DNA of 64,000 nt from Terriglobus roseus DSM 18391. Its GTDB lineage: Bacteria > Acidobacteriota > Terriglobia > Terriglobales > Acidobacteriaceae. A model generated the notes under the pieces. That model was not told the origin of the DNA. It saw only the letters and a program-made list of their open reading frames with translations, and searched no databases. This document shows, piece after piece, positions 8,034 to 22,356 of the stretch. How positions within the stretch are numbered: the first letter of the stretch is position 1; every line of letters begins with the position of its first letter. The position numbers and the translations under genes are program-made. The stretch is from contig NC_018014.1 of the NCBI RefSeq assembly GCF_000265425.1, positions 2,108,001-2,172,000 on the forward strand. The letters are read 5' to 3'.

Positions 8034-10145
8034 ATGGTGGCATGTAGATACATGAGGTCCTCACTGTTGCACCACCTCAAAGCGACCACCACAAGCCTGC
8101 TCTTCTTCGCCGCGCTCTGCTGCTTTGCAAGAGGCCACGCGCAGACATGGCACGCCGACAACGGCGACGGTACGTACAGCAATCCGCTCTTCTACGACGA
8201 GTTCTCCGACCCTGACATGATTCGTGTCGGGTCGGACTTCTATCTCACCGGCACCACCATGCACAGCATGCCGGGCCTTCCTATCCTGCACTCCAAAGAC
8301 CTCGTCAACTGGGACTTCGTAACTTACGCGCTCGATAAACTCGACCTTGGTCCCGAGTACCGCCTCGAGGACGGTCGAAGCATCTACGGCCAGGGCATCT
8401 GGGCGCCCAGTTTCCGCTATCACAACGGCACGTACTACATCTTCAGCAACGTCAACGGTAAGACCACACAGCTCTTCCAGGCGACCAGCCCCGCCGGACC
8501 ATGGACGCGCAAACCCATGACGCAGAGCCTGCACGATCTTTCCGTGCTCTTCGACGACGACGGCAAGGCCTACGCCGTCTGGGGCTACCGAGCCATCCAT
8601 CTGGCACAACTCACAGACGACCTCACCGACATCGTGCCCGGCAGTGAACAGCAGATCATCAATCCCGATCAGGGCATGGGCGAAGGCCTGCACCTCTACA
8701 AGATCAAGGGCAAGTACATCCTTACCAGCGCCTGGTACGTCGGCGAAGAGCGGATGCCAACCGCCCGCGCCGACAAACTCACCGGCCCATGGGAGGTCAA
8801 TCAGAACGTCAGCCGCGGCGAAGACTTCGGCCTGGTTAAAGGCCACGGCATGAACCCGGGCCCACGCCGCGACGGCTCCATCAAGCCGCCCTACAAGATC
8901 ACGCCACCCAACCCCGAAACGATGGGCCGCGTCGCCATCCATCAGGGCGGCATCCTCGACACACCCACCGGCGAGTGGTGGGGCTTCTCCATGCAGGATG
9001 CCAACGCGATCGGCCGGCTGCTCAGCATCTCACCCGTCACGTGGACGGACGGATGGCCCTACTTCGGTCTGCCCGGCAATCTCGGCCGCACCCCACGCAC
9101 CTGGCTCAAGCCCAACACCGGCACCACCAGCGCAGTACATGCACCCTATGTGCGCAACGATGACTTCTCCGGACCGAAGCTGGCCAACATCTGGCAGTGG
9201 AACCATGTACCCGTCGACGGCAAATGGTCGCTCACCGAGCGCCCCGGCTATCTTCGCCTCCACGCCATGCCGGCAACCGAACTCCGCGCCGCAAAGAACA
9301 CCCTCACGCAACGTGCCATCGGCCCACAGTCCACACCCACCACCGTGCTCGACACCAAAGGCATGGCAACGGGAGACACAGCAGGCCTGGCCCTCTTCAA
9401 CTTCCCGAACGCCTGGATCGGCGTCACAAAGACAGACACAGGCCAATCCATAACGGTCTCCGACGAACAAGCCCCAGGCCCTGTCTCAGAACCGCTCCAG
9501 TCCAACCGCGTCTGGCTGCGAGCCACCTGCGATTACCGGAAAGAGACAGCACAGTTCAGCTACAGCACCAACGGCAAGGACTTTCGCAACCTCGGCGCGC
9601 CTGTCACGCTCGTCTACCAGATCATCACCTTCCAGGGCATCCGGTACTCGCTCTTCAGCTACAACAGTGCAGGGAAGCCAGTGTCCGGCTACGCCGACTT
9701 CGACGACTTTACGGTGAACGAACCAGCACCCCGAGCCAACATGCAGCCCATCCCATACGGAAAGTCGATCGCACTCCAGACCTTCGGCCTGGCCGCGACC
9801 TCCGGCATCTCGCTCAAAGGTGCAGCGCCAGCCATGACCCCGACTGCGACAGGCCATATCGAAGTCCGTCGCGCAGGTCCCGGCCGCATTCAACTCTGCA
9901 GCCAGAATCGCTGCCTGCACGTAGATGAAGCCGGCGCAACGACCATGCAGGCAGGCAAGCCTGCATCCGGCAATACCTTCCAATGGATCACCAGCCTGAC
10001 CGGTGAACTGACCCTGATGTCACTCCAGAACCACCGCTATCTCCGCGCTGACGCCGCCACTGGAAAGCTGATCGCCGACAGCCCCGGCCCAAGGCCCAAC
10101 GCAACCGACGGCGCACGCTTCACCTGGCACACAACGAACAAATAG
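8034..10145 (+). CDS. GH43 beta-xylosidase/alpha-L-arabinofuranosidase with C-terminal beta-sandwich domains
   Basis: A 703-residue exported GH43 enzyme. The strong AAAGGAG at 8018-8024 places the start at ATG 8034 (or the adjacent TTG 8031); a signal with SLLFFAALCCF and cleavage near GHAQ follows. Catalytic residues are Asp59 in FSDPDMI, Asp168 in SLHDLSVLF and Glu217 in GMGEGLHLY. The propeller ends near residue 340. A GH43-associated concanavalin-like domain follows (from about NDDFSGPKLANIWQW to YADFDDFTVNE), then about 140 residues that look like a sugar-binding trefoil (QTFGLAATSG, LQNHRYLRAD). This differs in architecture from the other GH43 gene. It is the last gene of the plus-strand run. 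Confidence 0.88.
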   Translation: MVACRYMRSSLLHHLKATTTSLLFFAALCCFARGHAQTWHADNGDGTYSNPLFYDEFSDPDMIRVGSDFYLTGTTMHSMPGLPILHSKDLVNWDFVTYALDKLDLGPEYRLEDGRSIYGQGIWAPSFRYHNGTYYIFSNVNGKTTQLFQATSPAGPWTRKPMTQSLHDLSVLFDDDGKAYAVWGYRAIHLAQLTDDLTDIVPGSEQQIINPDQGMGEGLHLYKIKGKYILTSAWYVGEERMPTARADKLTGPWEVNQNVSRGEDFGLVKGHGMNPGPRRDGSIKPPYKITPPNPETMGRVAIHQGGILDTPTGEWWGFSMQDANAIGRLLSISPVTWTDGWPYFGLPGNLGRTPRTWLKPNTGTTSAVHAPYVRNDDFSGPKLANIWQWNHVPVDGKWSLTERPGYLRLHAMPATELRAAKNTLTQRAIGPQSTPTTVLDTKGMATGDTAGLALFNFPNAWIGVTKTDTGQSITVSDEQAPGPVSEPLQSNRVWLRATCDYRKETAQFSYSTNGKDFRNLGAPVTLVYQIITFQGIRYSLFSYNSAGKPVSGYADFDDFTVNEPAPRANMQPIPYGKSIALQTFGLAATSGISLKGAAPAMTPTATGHIEVRRAGPGRIQLCSQNRCLHVDEAGATTMQAGKPASGNTFQWITSLTGELTLMSLQNHRYLRADAATGKLIADSPGPRPNATDGARFTWHTTNK

Positions 10146-10156
10146 CCAACACAAAA

Positions 10157-10190
10157 CCGGGTGCCCCACGTCTCGCTTCTGAGACGTGGG
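10157..10190. repeat. Hairpin repeat of the CCGGGTGCCCCA family, stem variant 1
   Basis: CACAAAACCGGGTGCCCCA is followed by a perfect 10-bp stem CCCACGTCTC/GAGACGTGGG with a 6-nt loop. The 5' part is identical to the 118-bp repeats at 32381-32671, but the stem sequence differs and is still fully complementary. It sits after GH43 and before the convergent esterase, so it may also act as a terminator, though no T-run follows. Confidence 0.75.
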
Positions 10191-10285
10191 TTCGTCTGAA
10201 TCCGTGACATCAAAGACCTACAGCACAAGTAAAGGCGTCCGAAATCCGGAGGCCCTTGCTCTTTCTCTATGGAACAACAACAGCC

Positions 10286-11503
<1,218 letters not shown>

Positions 11504-11589
11504 TCAGGTTAAGAAGGCAATCGAACGGCCTCCCCGAATGCCGCACAAAGCCATCCAGGGCTATTCATAGGAAGTGCAGGGAGACCGCG

Positions 11590-14500
11590 TCAGAACAGAT
11601 ATTTGGCCGCCAGCTGCAGTTGACGCATATTCCCCGCGGTCACCTGTCCAAACGTCGACGAGTTGATCGTCAGCGTCGGCGTGTTCCAGTTCGGATGGTT
11701 CAGTGCATTGAAGGCCTCAAAGCGGATCGACAGTGCATGATGCTCACCGTAGGGCATCGCAAAGTCTTTATGAAGCGAAGCATCCAGGTTCGTGACGCCC
11801 GGCCCGGTAAAGCTGCCGCGGCTCACATTGCCGAAAGTCCCGGCGGGTGACTTCGCATACGCCGCAAGGTTTGCCCACTTATCAACCGATCGCGCAGTCC
11901 CTGAGAGATACTGACTGACGCCGGTCTGGTTCGGACGATCGAAGTTTCCAAACGGACTGCTGATGCCGGCATTATCCGCACCCGTCTGCGGGGTCGCCAC
12001 CTGGCCTGTCTGGTGCGTGAAGATTCCGCCCACCTGCCATCCGGCAAGGATCGAAACCAACGCCTTATTCTGCAGCGGGATCAGCCGGCCCGGTCCGATT
12101 GGCAGCTCATACAGTGCGGCCACCACTACGCGATTCCTCACATCGAACGCGGACGGGCCATACTCGCAGGAAAGGCAGTAGCTGTTCTGTGGGTACAGCT
12201 GATCGTTGCCCTGGTTGCGAATGCCGCTCGTGTTGTCCAGCGACTTCGAGTACGTGTACGAGCTGGTAAGACTCATACCCTTGCTGAACCGACGGTTTAG
12301 CTTGAACGTTGCAGAGTTGTAGTTTGCACTGCCGCCGTCGTGGACATACTGCAAACCGCCCGCCACGTTCGGGAACGGCTGACGTGGCCCGACCGGAGTC
12401 GCCGAGGTGCTGCCAAAGAAGCTCCACGGCGTTGCAGCGTTTGCATTGATGAAGCCATACAGATGCCGGCTCAATGCGCCCTGGAACCCCGCCTCCATGG
12501 ACCAGTTCTTGCCGATCTGCTGCTGAATATTCAAAAGAAACTGCTGGGTATAGCTGGTCTTGTGACTCACGGCATTTGAGAAGGCTACCGTCGTCGCCGG
12601 CAGGTTCACCGTGGTGGCGCCGCTCGCGCCAGGAGCAGCGTTCGCCCACGTCAGGTTCGAGGGAGCGCCAAGCTGATTCGCATTCTGGTTCGTCACCGTG
12701 ACGCGTCCCGCGATGTTGCGCGAAATATCAAAGACCGCGTTTGCGACGTCCTGCGTGTAGAAGATGCCGAACCCGGCGCGGATCACCGTCTTCTCCATGG
12801 GCGCCCACGACAGGCCGATACGCGGCGCAATGTCGGTATACCGGGTGTTCATCAGCGTGTCATTGGGAATCTGTCCGTTGCTGCACTCCGCCCGGCTCGC
12901 CGTCCACCGGACTGCAATGCTCGCGTACACATCGGCCGGAGCGCAGTTGCCCTGCCGCACATAGTAGGGAAGCTGCGCTGCGGTGTAAGTCGTGTTGGTG
13001 TCACCCTGCTTCGGAAGTTGTGGCAGGCGCACGTTAAAGTTGTTGCCGAACGTGTTCGTCCACGGCGGAGTCAACTCGTATCGCAGGCCAATGGATGCGG
13101 TGAACTTCTGGCTCCCTTGAACGTGTCGTCGACATAACCGGCCTGCACATTCCGCACGTCATTCGCGTTGGCTACTGCCACGGCAACTACAGACTGCTGC
13201 AGATTACCCAGCAGCAAATCCGCCAGGGAATCGCCGCCGGTCAGCGTCGTCCCGGTATAGAACGAAGTGGTCAGCGGCTGCGCGGAAAATTGGCCACGAG
13301 AGAACTGGTTGCCAAGCTGGTTGAATGTCTGCCGGTTGAACTCATACCCCAGGCGAAGCGAGTGCTTGCCGCGGATCAGCGTTACGTTGTCGACAATCTG
13401 CCAGGAGGGGTCGCGGAGCACGTACGGTCCATCCCCTCCCTGATCGCCGAACCCCGTCCAGATAGCCGGCGCGGTGCCAAACGCACCCGAACTCTGAACA
13501 CCGGAAACGGCGAAGTTCGAAAAGCTCACGGAAGGAATGCCCCAGGTCGCCGGATCGCCCCCGGTAAGCCCGGGAATGCCAAGGCTGCTCACGACGTCGG
13601 TCGTAAATGCGGACACCAGGCCCAGCGAGTTGAAGAAGTTGCTATAACCAAACCGCGTTTCGTTCACCACCGTGGGCGAGAAGGTATGCGTCAGCGATCC
13701 CATGTATTGCTGATATTGCGTGATGGTCTTACTGCCGGCGCCAAGCAGCCCTGTGTTAAGAGAATCGCCATCACCCTGGCCGTAGCGGAAGCTGATCTGC
13801 GTCCGATCGGACCAGTTGTAGTCACCGCGCACATACAGGCTCTCGCGGTTCGAAGGGCTGGTGGTGGAGTACCGATAATTCGGGACGGCCGCGCAGTTCG
13901 TGTTGGTCGTGACCTTTGCTGGGCAGTTGTAAGTCGGCAAACTCGCTGCAGTACCCAGGTACTTCAAAAGTGCGGTGGTCTGCTTCGAGATCCGACCTGC
14001 CGGAATGATGTTATTCGGAAACGGCTGCCTGCCTGTTCCGTTCGCATTTCCGGTCGATGGATCATAGATCGTGACAGGAGCATTGCGAACGGCCCCGCTC
14101 GGATCAACATACTGGTAGGAGTAACCACGGAAGTCGCCCCCGGCCATCGCCGCTGTTGGCACCGTCGCCGTCGCATTGGGATTGCTAGAGCGGCTGCGGA
14201 ACCACTCCTTCGAAACCATGAAAAAGAACTTATCCTTGCCGTTATAAAGCTTCGGAATCCGGATTGGACCGTCCAGTTCAAAACCAAAATCGTTGTACTT
14301 GAATGGGTTGATCTGCTGCACAGCTCCGGCTGCCTGGCGCTGCGGGAACCAGTAGGGCCGCGCGTCAACAAAGTTATTCCGAATAAACTCGTATGCCGTA
14401 CCGTGATACTTGTTCGTGCCGCCCTTCGTCACAACGTTGACCTGCGAAGCTTCATGCCCAAACTCCGCAGAGTAGACGCCGGTCTGAACCTTCATCTCCT

Positions 14501-15218
14501 GTATGGCATCCGGAGAAGGTAGACCGATATAGGTATTGAAGTCGGGATCGGTATTATTCACGCCGTCCAGCGTGAAGTAATTGAACATAATGCGCTGCCC
14601 GCCCACCGCGATGGACTGGTTCGCGCGGTCGCCACCCAGGCGGCTGCCGGCCTGACCCGATGCCTGGGAGAGCGTATTCACGTTGGAAGAGAGGGCCACC
14701 AGACCAAGGTAGTTCCGTCCATTCAGCGGTAACTCCGTAAGCTCTTCGTTTCCAATTACCGTACCGGTTGCTGCATTCTCAGACTGCAGCAACGTGCCCG
14801 CAGTCGAAACCTCAACTGTCTCACTGATGGCACCGATCTCCAGGTGCACGTCCAAGCGAACAGACTGTCCGATCTGTACATCGAGCGCACTGCTCGAACT
14901 GGTCTTGAAGCCGGCATGCTGTGCGGACACCACGTACGAGCCGATGGGAACTTCCGTAAAAGTGTAATCGCCAGTGGAAGTTGTCACCGTCGTGCGCTCG
15001 GCACCGGTGTCCACATTCTTCAACAAAATTGAAGTGACAGGTACCGCAGCACCTTGCGGATCGGCAACGTGGCCAGAGATGCTTCCCGAAGTCTGTCCAT
15101 ATGCACTCGTTGCCAATGCAACTACGATTCCCGCTACAGCCACGGACGGCGACAGGACATCGCGTACGCAGGTAAACGTTTTCCCTACCGGACGAAAAGC
15201 TCCTGGAAACTTCTCCAT
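11590..15218 (-). pseudogene. TonB-dependent receptor (SusC/Oar-like) broken by a one-base frameshift
   Basis: One receptor gene is split into two frames. The 5' frame (15218 to 13071) has a signal, a carboxypeptidase-regulatory-like beta-sandwich (SGSISGHVADPQGAAVP to VDVHLEIGAISETVEV) and a plug (ELTELPLNGRNYLGLVAL). It reads correctly to VDDTFKG near 13115, then runs out as ARSSPHPLACDTS. The 3' frame (13074 to 11590) continues the barrel and ends QLQLAAKYLF, with the terminal Phe of outer-membrane barrels. Adding one base at 13112-13116 restores GSQKFTASIGLRYELTPPW and a continuous 1209-residue receptor. AGAGG 9 nt before ATG 15218 supports the start. It would import arabino-oligosaccharides; genuine mutation and sequencing error cannot be separated here. 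Confidence 0.88.
15172..15183. promoter_or_regulatory. LacI-type operator inside the first codons of the receptor gene
   Basis: GTAAACGTTTTC matches the GTAAACGTTTAC palindrome at 11 of 12 positions and lies about 12 codons into the receptor gene. With the site at 15311 it brackets the promoter, about 139 bp apart, a spacing that would permit looping. Confidence 0.45.
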
Positions 15219-15256
15219 GTATGCGACCTCTGAAATTGTCGGTTGAAAATCGAGGA

Positions 15257-15287
15257 ACTATACAATCTGTCCGTCATCGATAGTCAA
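15257..15287 (-). promoter_or_regulatory. Possible promoter of the TonB-dependent receptor
   Basis: On the minus strand, TTGACT is followed 19 nt later by TATAGT; a 17-nt spacing to TGTATA is an alternative. The predicted start lies about 30-35 nt before ATG 15218. The stretch 15219-15747 between the divergent receptor and esterase holds this promoter and operators at 15311 and 15606; I see no gene in it. Confidence 0.45.
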
Positions 15288-15310
15288 GAGTTTTTTTGAG
15301 CTGCGAACAA

Positions 15311-15320
15311 AAAACGTTTC
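15311..15320. promoter_or_regulatory. AAAACGTTTC operator-like site upstream of the receptor promoter
   Basis: It contains the shared AAACGTTT core and lies 23 nt upstream of the receptor's -35 element. Confidence 0.4.
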
Positions 15321-15605
15321 ACTCGCATCGTCTCCACGGCCAGTGCCCACGTTGCCGCATGCTTGCAGGCAAAGCTTCAGCAGATACAACCACCTTTCAA
15401 ACGGTAGTGCGTGGTGATTCCGCCCGAACGCTTTTGGAAAACCTCGCACCGAAATGAATCGGCGCATCGGAATCGTTACTGACCCTGGCGTCCGTCAGCT
15501 CTCTCCTGGAGGGGATTGTTCTGGTTACACGCGCAACCGAAAAATCGCACATCCTCCAAGGGCGCGTCGCCCGCGGCACCTGGTGTAAGATCGGGTCGCA
15601 TTGTA

Positions 15606-15617
15606 GTAAACGTTTAC
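15606..15617. promoter_or_regulatory. LacI-family-type operator, perfect palindrome
   Basis: GTAAACGTTTAC, identical to the site at 2341 including one preceding AG and the following GTG. It lies in the leader of the plus-strand esterase/GH51 pair, 15 nt after a TAAGAT that could be a -10 element (15586-15591; no good -35 is visible). Confidence 0.65.
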
Positions 15618-15642
15618 GTGGCCGTGAGTCGTAGGGATGTGA

Positions 15643-18988
<3,346 letters not shown>

Positions 18989-19002
18989 TACGCACGGAAA
19001 CT

Positions 19003-19048
19003 CGCTGCGACAACTCGCACACCGGGTTGCCGCAGCGCTGTCGCAGCG
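19003..19048 (+). terminator. Inverted repeat after the GH51 gene
   Basis: CGCTGCGACA at 19003-19012 pairs perfectly with TGTCGCAGCG at 19039-19048 across a 26-nt loop, 15 nt after the GH51 stop. No T-run follows, so factor-independent termination is uncertain. Confidence 0.35.
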
Positions 19049-19151
19049 TGAGCAAATCCAGGTCAGGAGCGATAGGGAACAAGTGTCACAGGCGCACGAA
19101 GACAAGCGAAGCAGTCAGAAGAATGTAATGGGAACTTAGATCAGAGGGGTT

Positions 19152-19226
19152 TGGAGGCGCGGGTCGGGATCGAACCGACGCATAAAGGTTTTGCAGACCT
19201 CTCCCTTACCACTTGGGTACCGCGCC
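19152..19226 (-). tRNA. tRNA-Cys (GCA)
   Basis: The minus strand folds as a standard tRNA: acceptor stem GGCGCGG/CCGCGCC, anticodon loop TCTGCAA with anticodon GCA, T-loop GGTTCGATCCC, and an encoded CCA after discriminator T. It lies 76 nt downstream of tRNA-Gly on the same strand and is probably cotranscribed with it. Confidence 0.95.
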
Positions 19227-19301
19227 ACTTGCGCATCCGGGGGTGAACGCACATTCTTCAGAAAGCCGGCTGAAGCAGTTCAGGAAGGGAAAAAGGCTTT
19301 A

Positions 19302-19377
<76 letters not shown>

Positions 19378-19389
19378 TCAACAAGATTA

Positions 19390-19418
19390 AGTATATCCAG
19401 CCTTCGCACTAAGGTCAA
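19390..19418 (-). promoter_or_regulatory. Strong sigma-70 promoter of the tRNA pair
   Basis: On the minus strand TTGACC, exactly 17 nt, then TATACT, 12 nt before the tRNA-Gly 5' end. Both hexamers match the consensus at five of six positions. Confidence 0.7.
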
Positions 19419-19527
19419 CGTTAGCTCGCAACTAAGAAATCACCAGTGTTTACGCAGTCTTTTGAAGCTCGCTCAAACACCCATGTGGAAGACTTTCCAC
19501 CAGCGATTGCCTGACATCACAGTCGCA

Positions 19528-21411
19528 TTACTCGTCGTCAGGACGCGGAGGCAGCGCGATGTAAGGTCCGGTGGGGCTCCGGTGTCCCAACCGCACGATG
19601 TGCGGCGTCAGCATCAACACAAGGTCGCCGGTGCTGCGGGTGCCATTGCGATTGGTGCCTCCTTGGAAGCCCGGCAGCTCGCTCAGTCCGGGCACCCCCG
19701 TCACCGCTGTCGTCTCGTTCTGAGTCGTGTCGCTGACCATCAGCGCCGTATCGCCATCGGCCATCGTCAGGTCCGACGAAAACTGCCGGCTCGACAGGAT
19801 CGGGATCCCATTCAGCGCGGCACCCGACAGCGCACTTACCTTGATCTCAAGGTGCATGCTCACATCGCCCGTACGCAGGATGCGCGGCACCGCAGTGATC
19901 ACCAGCCCCAGGTCCTCGTACTGAAACTGCGGAATAATTCCATTGCTCCCGCTCGAGTTCGTTCCCAGGTACTGCGACAGCAGGCTCGACAGGCTGACGC
20001 CATTCACCGTGGTGTTACCCAGCGCACTCGACGCGTTCGAAGCGATATCGCTGAAGAGCGAAGTCTGGATCGGATACCGCGTGCCCGCCTTGAAGATAAT
20101 CGTCTGCCGGTCGCTCCCACGCAGCTGCACATCCTCCAGCGACCGCGCATCGCTCTGATTCAATGCCAGGTTGATCGTAGGAATATTGCCCGCAGACAGC
20201 ACACCGGTCGTCGCGCCACCGCCAAAGATCAAAAAGCTGTTCGACAGCAGGGAACTCGTCCCGCCCACACCCGCCACAAACACCAGGTAGGCCGCCAGCT
20301 CATACACACTCGTCGTCGACGGAATCACACCGCTCGCAATCAACTGCGTAATCAGCGACTGGTTCGCCGAAACAATACTCTGCGCCTGCGAAGCCAGGCT
20401 GAACGCATTCAGCGACGACGGCAGCACAACGCCCAGGTTCTGCGTCCGCGATTTCTCGATCGCATAAAGCTTCATGTCGATCACGACATCGCTTCCGCCC
20501 GTCATCAGGTCTGCAAAAATCTTGTCCGCAGCATCCACCAGATCCGCCGGACCGCGCACCACCAGCGATCCATCGCCCGGCTTCACGCTGACCTGCTTCA
20601 GCGTCAGCACGTTCTGCGCAATGCTGACAAAATCCTTCAACTGATCAGCAGTGAACGCCGGCAGGTAATACACCGCCTCCACCAGGCGCTCATACCGTTG
20701 CCGATTCGCCACCGTATCCATCGCAAACAGCAGCGTATGTTCATCCAGCGGTACCGACATCATGTTCGTCAGCACGCTGAAGACACTCATCACTTCGTCA
20801 TAGCTCGCATCATCCACATCGATGCGGTACGACTTCGTCGGCACCTCGGTATCGAGTACGGCCTTCAGGCCATAGTCCGCAGCAATGTGCGATGCAAGCG
20901 TGCGGATGTCACTGCGTTCGTGGTAACTGTGCCGGGTGTTCGTGTGCAGCAGCACCACGCCACCCACCACCTCCATCTTTCGCACCGGCTTGATCGCAGT
21001 AGGCCCATCGTGCTGCGTCACGCGCGGATTGTCCCGATCCAGCGCTCGCGCCTGTCCCACCAGCGCATCCGCCGCGGCAGCATCTCTCGGCCGAGTCGCC
21101 GCCGCCTGCTGCAGCAGGTTCGTCACACGATGCTCGCGCGACAACACCAGCGCCTGCACATACTCCGGACGCGACGGATCCACCACAATGGCCCGCGCAA
21201 AATCCTTCTCAGCCGGCAGAAATTCTGCCTTGCTCAGGTGCTTCGCGCCGGAAAGATAAGCATCTTCCGCCCTCGCACGCTGCTTCGCAGAAAGGGGAGT
21301 CAGAGGTTTCGGGGTGGGCGCAGCAGTTTGTGCCTGGGCTAGCGGCGACAGCAACAGCGCGGCGATGCAGCCCAGCGAAACTCCGCGGCGATGGGGAAGA
21401 GATGCAGTCAT
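19528..21411 (-). CDS. Secretin-domain outer-membrane protein with N-terminal TPR-like region
   Basis: A 627-residue protein of the type II/III secretion secretin superfamily. A signal peptide (RRGVSLGCIAALLLSPLAQAQ) follows ATG 21411; GTG 21441 is an alternative start, 5 nt past the upstream gene. Residues about 40-130 look like TPR helices (AEDAYLSGAKHLSKAEFLPAEKDFARAI). Then come STN/N-domain-like folds (HIAADYGLKAVLD, VSVKPGDGSLVVRG) and the secretin domain with QYEDLGLVITAVPRI and the C-terminal TGDLVLMLTPHIVR. No GspE, GspF or pilin genes are nearby. It may be an unlinked type II or type IV pilus secretin or a dedicated export gate. Confidence 0.85.
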   Translation of the reverse strand: MTASLPHRRGVSLGCIAALLLSPLAQAQTAAPTPKPLTPLSAKQRARAEDAYLSGAKHLSKAEFLPAEKDFARAIVVDPSRPEYVQALVLSREHRVTNLLQQAAATRPRDAAAADALVGQARALDRDNPRVTQHDGPTAIKPVRKMEVVGGVVLLHTNTRHSYHERSDIRTLASHIAADYGLKAVLDTEVPTKSYRIDVDDASYDEVMSVFSVLTNMMSVPLDEHTLLFAMDTVANRQRYERLVEAVYYLPAFTADQLKDFVSIAQNVLTLKQVSVKPGDGSLVVRGPADLVDAADKIFADLMTGGSDVVIDMKLYAIEKSRTQNLGVVLPSSLNAFSLASQAQSIVSANQSLITQLIASGVIPSTTSVYELAAYLVFVAGVGGTSSLLSNSFLIFGGGATTGVLSAGNIPTINLALNQSDARSLEDVQLRGSDRQTIIFKAGTRYPIQTSLFSDIASNASSALGNTTVNGVSLSSLLSQYLGTNSSGSNGIIPQFQYEDLGLVITAVPRILRTGDVSMHLEIKVSALSGAALNGIPILSSRQFSSDLTMADGDTALMVSDTTQNETTAVTGVPGLSELPGFQGGTNRNGTRSTGDLVLMLTPHIVRLGHRSPTGPYIALPPRPDDE

Positions 21412-21446
21412 GCCTGCAGCATTAGACGGTCGAGTGACCACAACCT

Positions 21447-21737
21447 CTAACGGACGCGTGCAATCGTCTGCAGCCGTGGCGTCCCTGCAGCGCGATCGCT
21501 ACGCGCAGGCCGCTTCAGACCGCTGCGGATCTGTGCCGTGTCCATGTCCAGCTCGGCCAGCGTACGGCTCAGCGTGTTCCGGTGCATGCCCAGCTCTTCC
21601 GCGCTCTTGCATTGATTGCCGCGATGATTCACCAGCACCTGCAGAAGATACCGCCGCTTGAACTCGCGCACGGCCTCTTCGTAAGAAATGCCGTCTGCAT
21701 GCATCTGCGCCACCAGGATGTCCAATTCCCGCTTCAC
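21447..21737 (-). CDS. Fis-type helix-turn-helix protein
   Basis: A 96-residue protein. The helix-turn-helix is visible in LLQVLVNHRGNQCKSAEELGMHRNTLSRTLAELDMD, the HTH_8 pattern of Fis and of NtrC C-termini. The N-terminal about 30 residues (MKRELDILVAQMHADGISYEEAVREFKRR) are helical. A basic tail follows. It is encoded between cvpA (11 nt away) and the secretin gene, so it may control the secretin gene or bind the nucleoid; neither is shown. Confidence 0.82.
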   Translation of the reverse strand: MKRELDILVAQMHADGISYEEAVREFKRRYLLQVLVNHRGNQCKSAEELGMHRNTLSRTLAELDMDTAQIRSGLKRPARSDRAAGTPRLQTIARVR

Positions 21738-21748
21738 TCGTACTCACC

Positions 21749-22351
21749 TCAGTCTGATGGCGTCGTGCGTTTTCCGATGGGCGCAAGCTCACCGGCGGCG
21801 CTCCTGGCATGGTTCCACCAGTCGCTTGCCGGGAGTCGTTTCCCAAAGTCACGCGGCACAACGAAGGATATCCCATGCGCGGCCGGAAGCAAATAGGGCA
21901 AAAGTACTGAATCTTTCGCAGCCCTGAAATCATGTAGAAACGGCCCAAATGGCAGCACCAGCGACGCCAGCAGCAATACTCCACGAACAAAACCGAAGCA
22001 AGCGCCGCCCAGCCGATCCAGAAAACCAAGCCCCACCGCCCCGGCGGCCCCGCTCAGCACCCGTCCCAGCAACGCTGCCAGCACGTACACTCCCGCCAGG
22101 ATCAGCACGAACGCGACGATCTCCGCAAAGGCAAAAGGCGTCACCCACCGCGCCAGGTACGCCGCACCCTTGGGTGCATACCAGCACGCAGCCAGGATGC
22201 CCGCCAGCAGCCCCGCCAGCGACACCACCGAACGAATCAGGCCACGCATAAACGCCGTCACAACTGAGATGGCGAGCACCAGCGCAATCGTCCAGTCCAG
22301 TGGATTCATGCCGTTCAGGCCGATCGTGACACCGTGCAGGGTATTGTTCAA
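21749..22351 (-). CDS. cvpA: CvpA family membrane protein
   Basis: A 200-residue protein with four predicted membrane segments (WTIALVLAISVVTAFMRG, SLAGLLAGILAACWY, FAEIVAFVLILAGVYVLAALL, FGFVRGVLLLASLVLPF) and the family's N-terminal NPLDW motif. TTG 22351 is preceded by GGAG overlapping the purC stop region; ATG 22309 (MNPLDW) is the alternative start and gives the usual family N-terminus. In other bacteria CvpA is linked to colicin V production and bile or envelope stress. Coupling to purC recalls the cvpA-purF linkage in enterobacteria, although here the partner is purC. Confidence 0.85.
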   Translation of the reverse strand: MNNTLHGVTIGLNGMNPLDWTIALVLAISVVTAFMRGLIRSVVSLAGLLAGILAACWYAPKGAAYLARWVTPFAFAEIVAFVLILAGVYVLAALLGRVLSGAAGAVGLGFLDRLGGACFGFVRGVLLLASLVLPFGPFLHDFRAAKDSVLLPYLLPAAHGISFVVPRDFGKRLPASDWWNHARSAAGELAPIGKRTTPSD

Positions 22352-22356
22352 GACAG

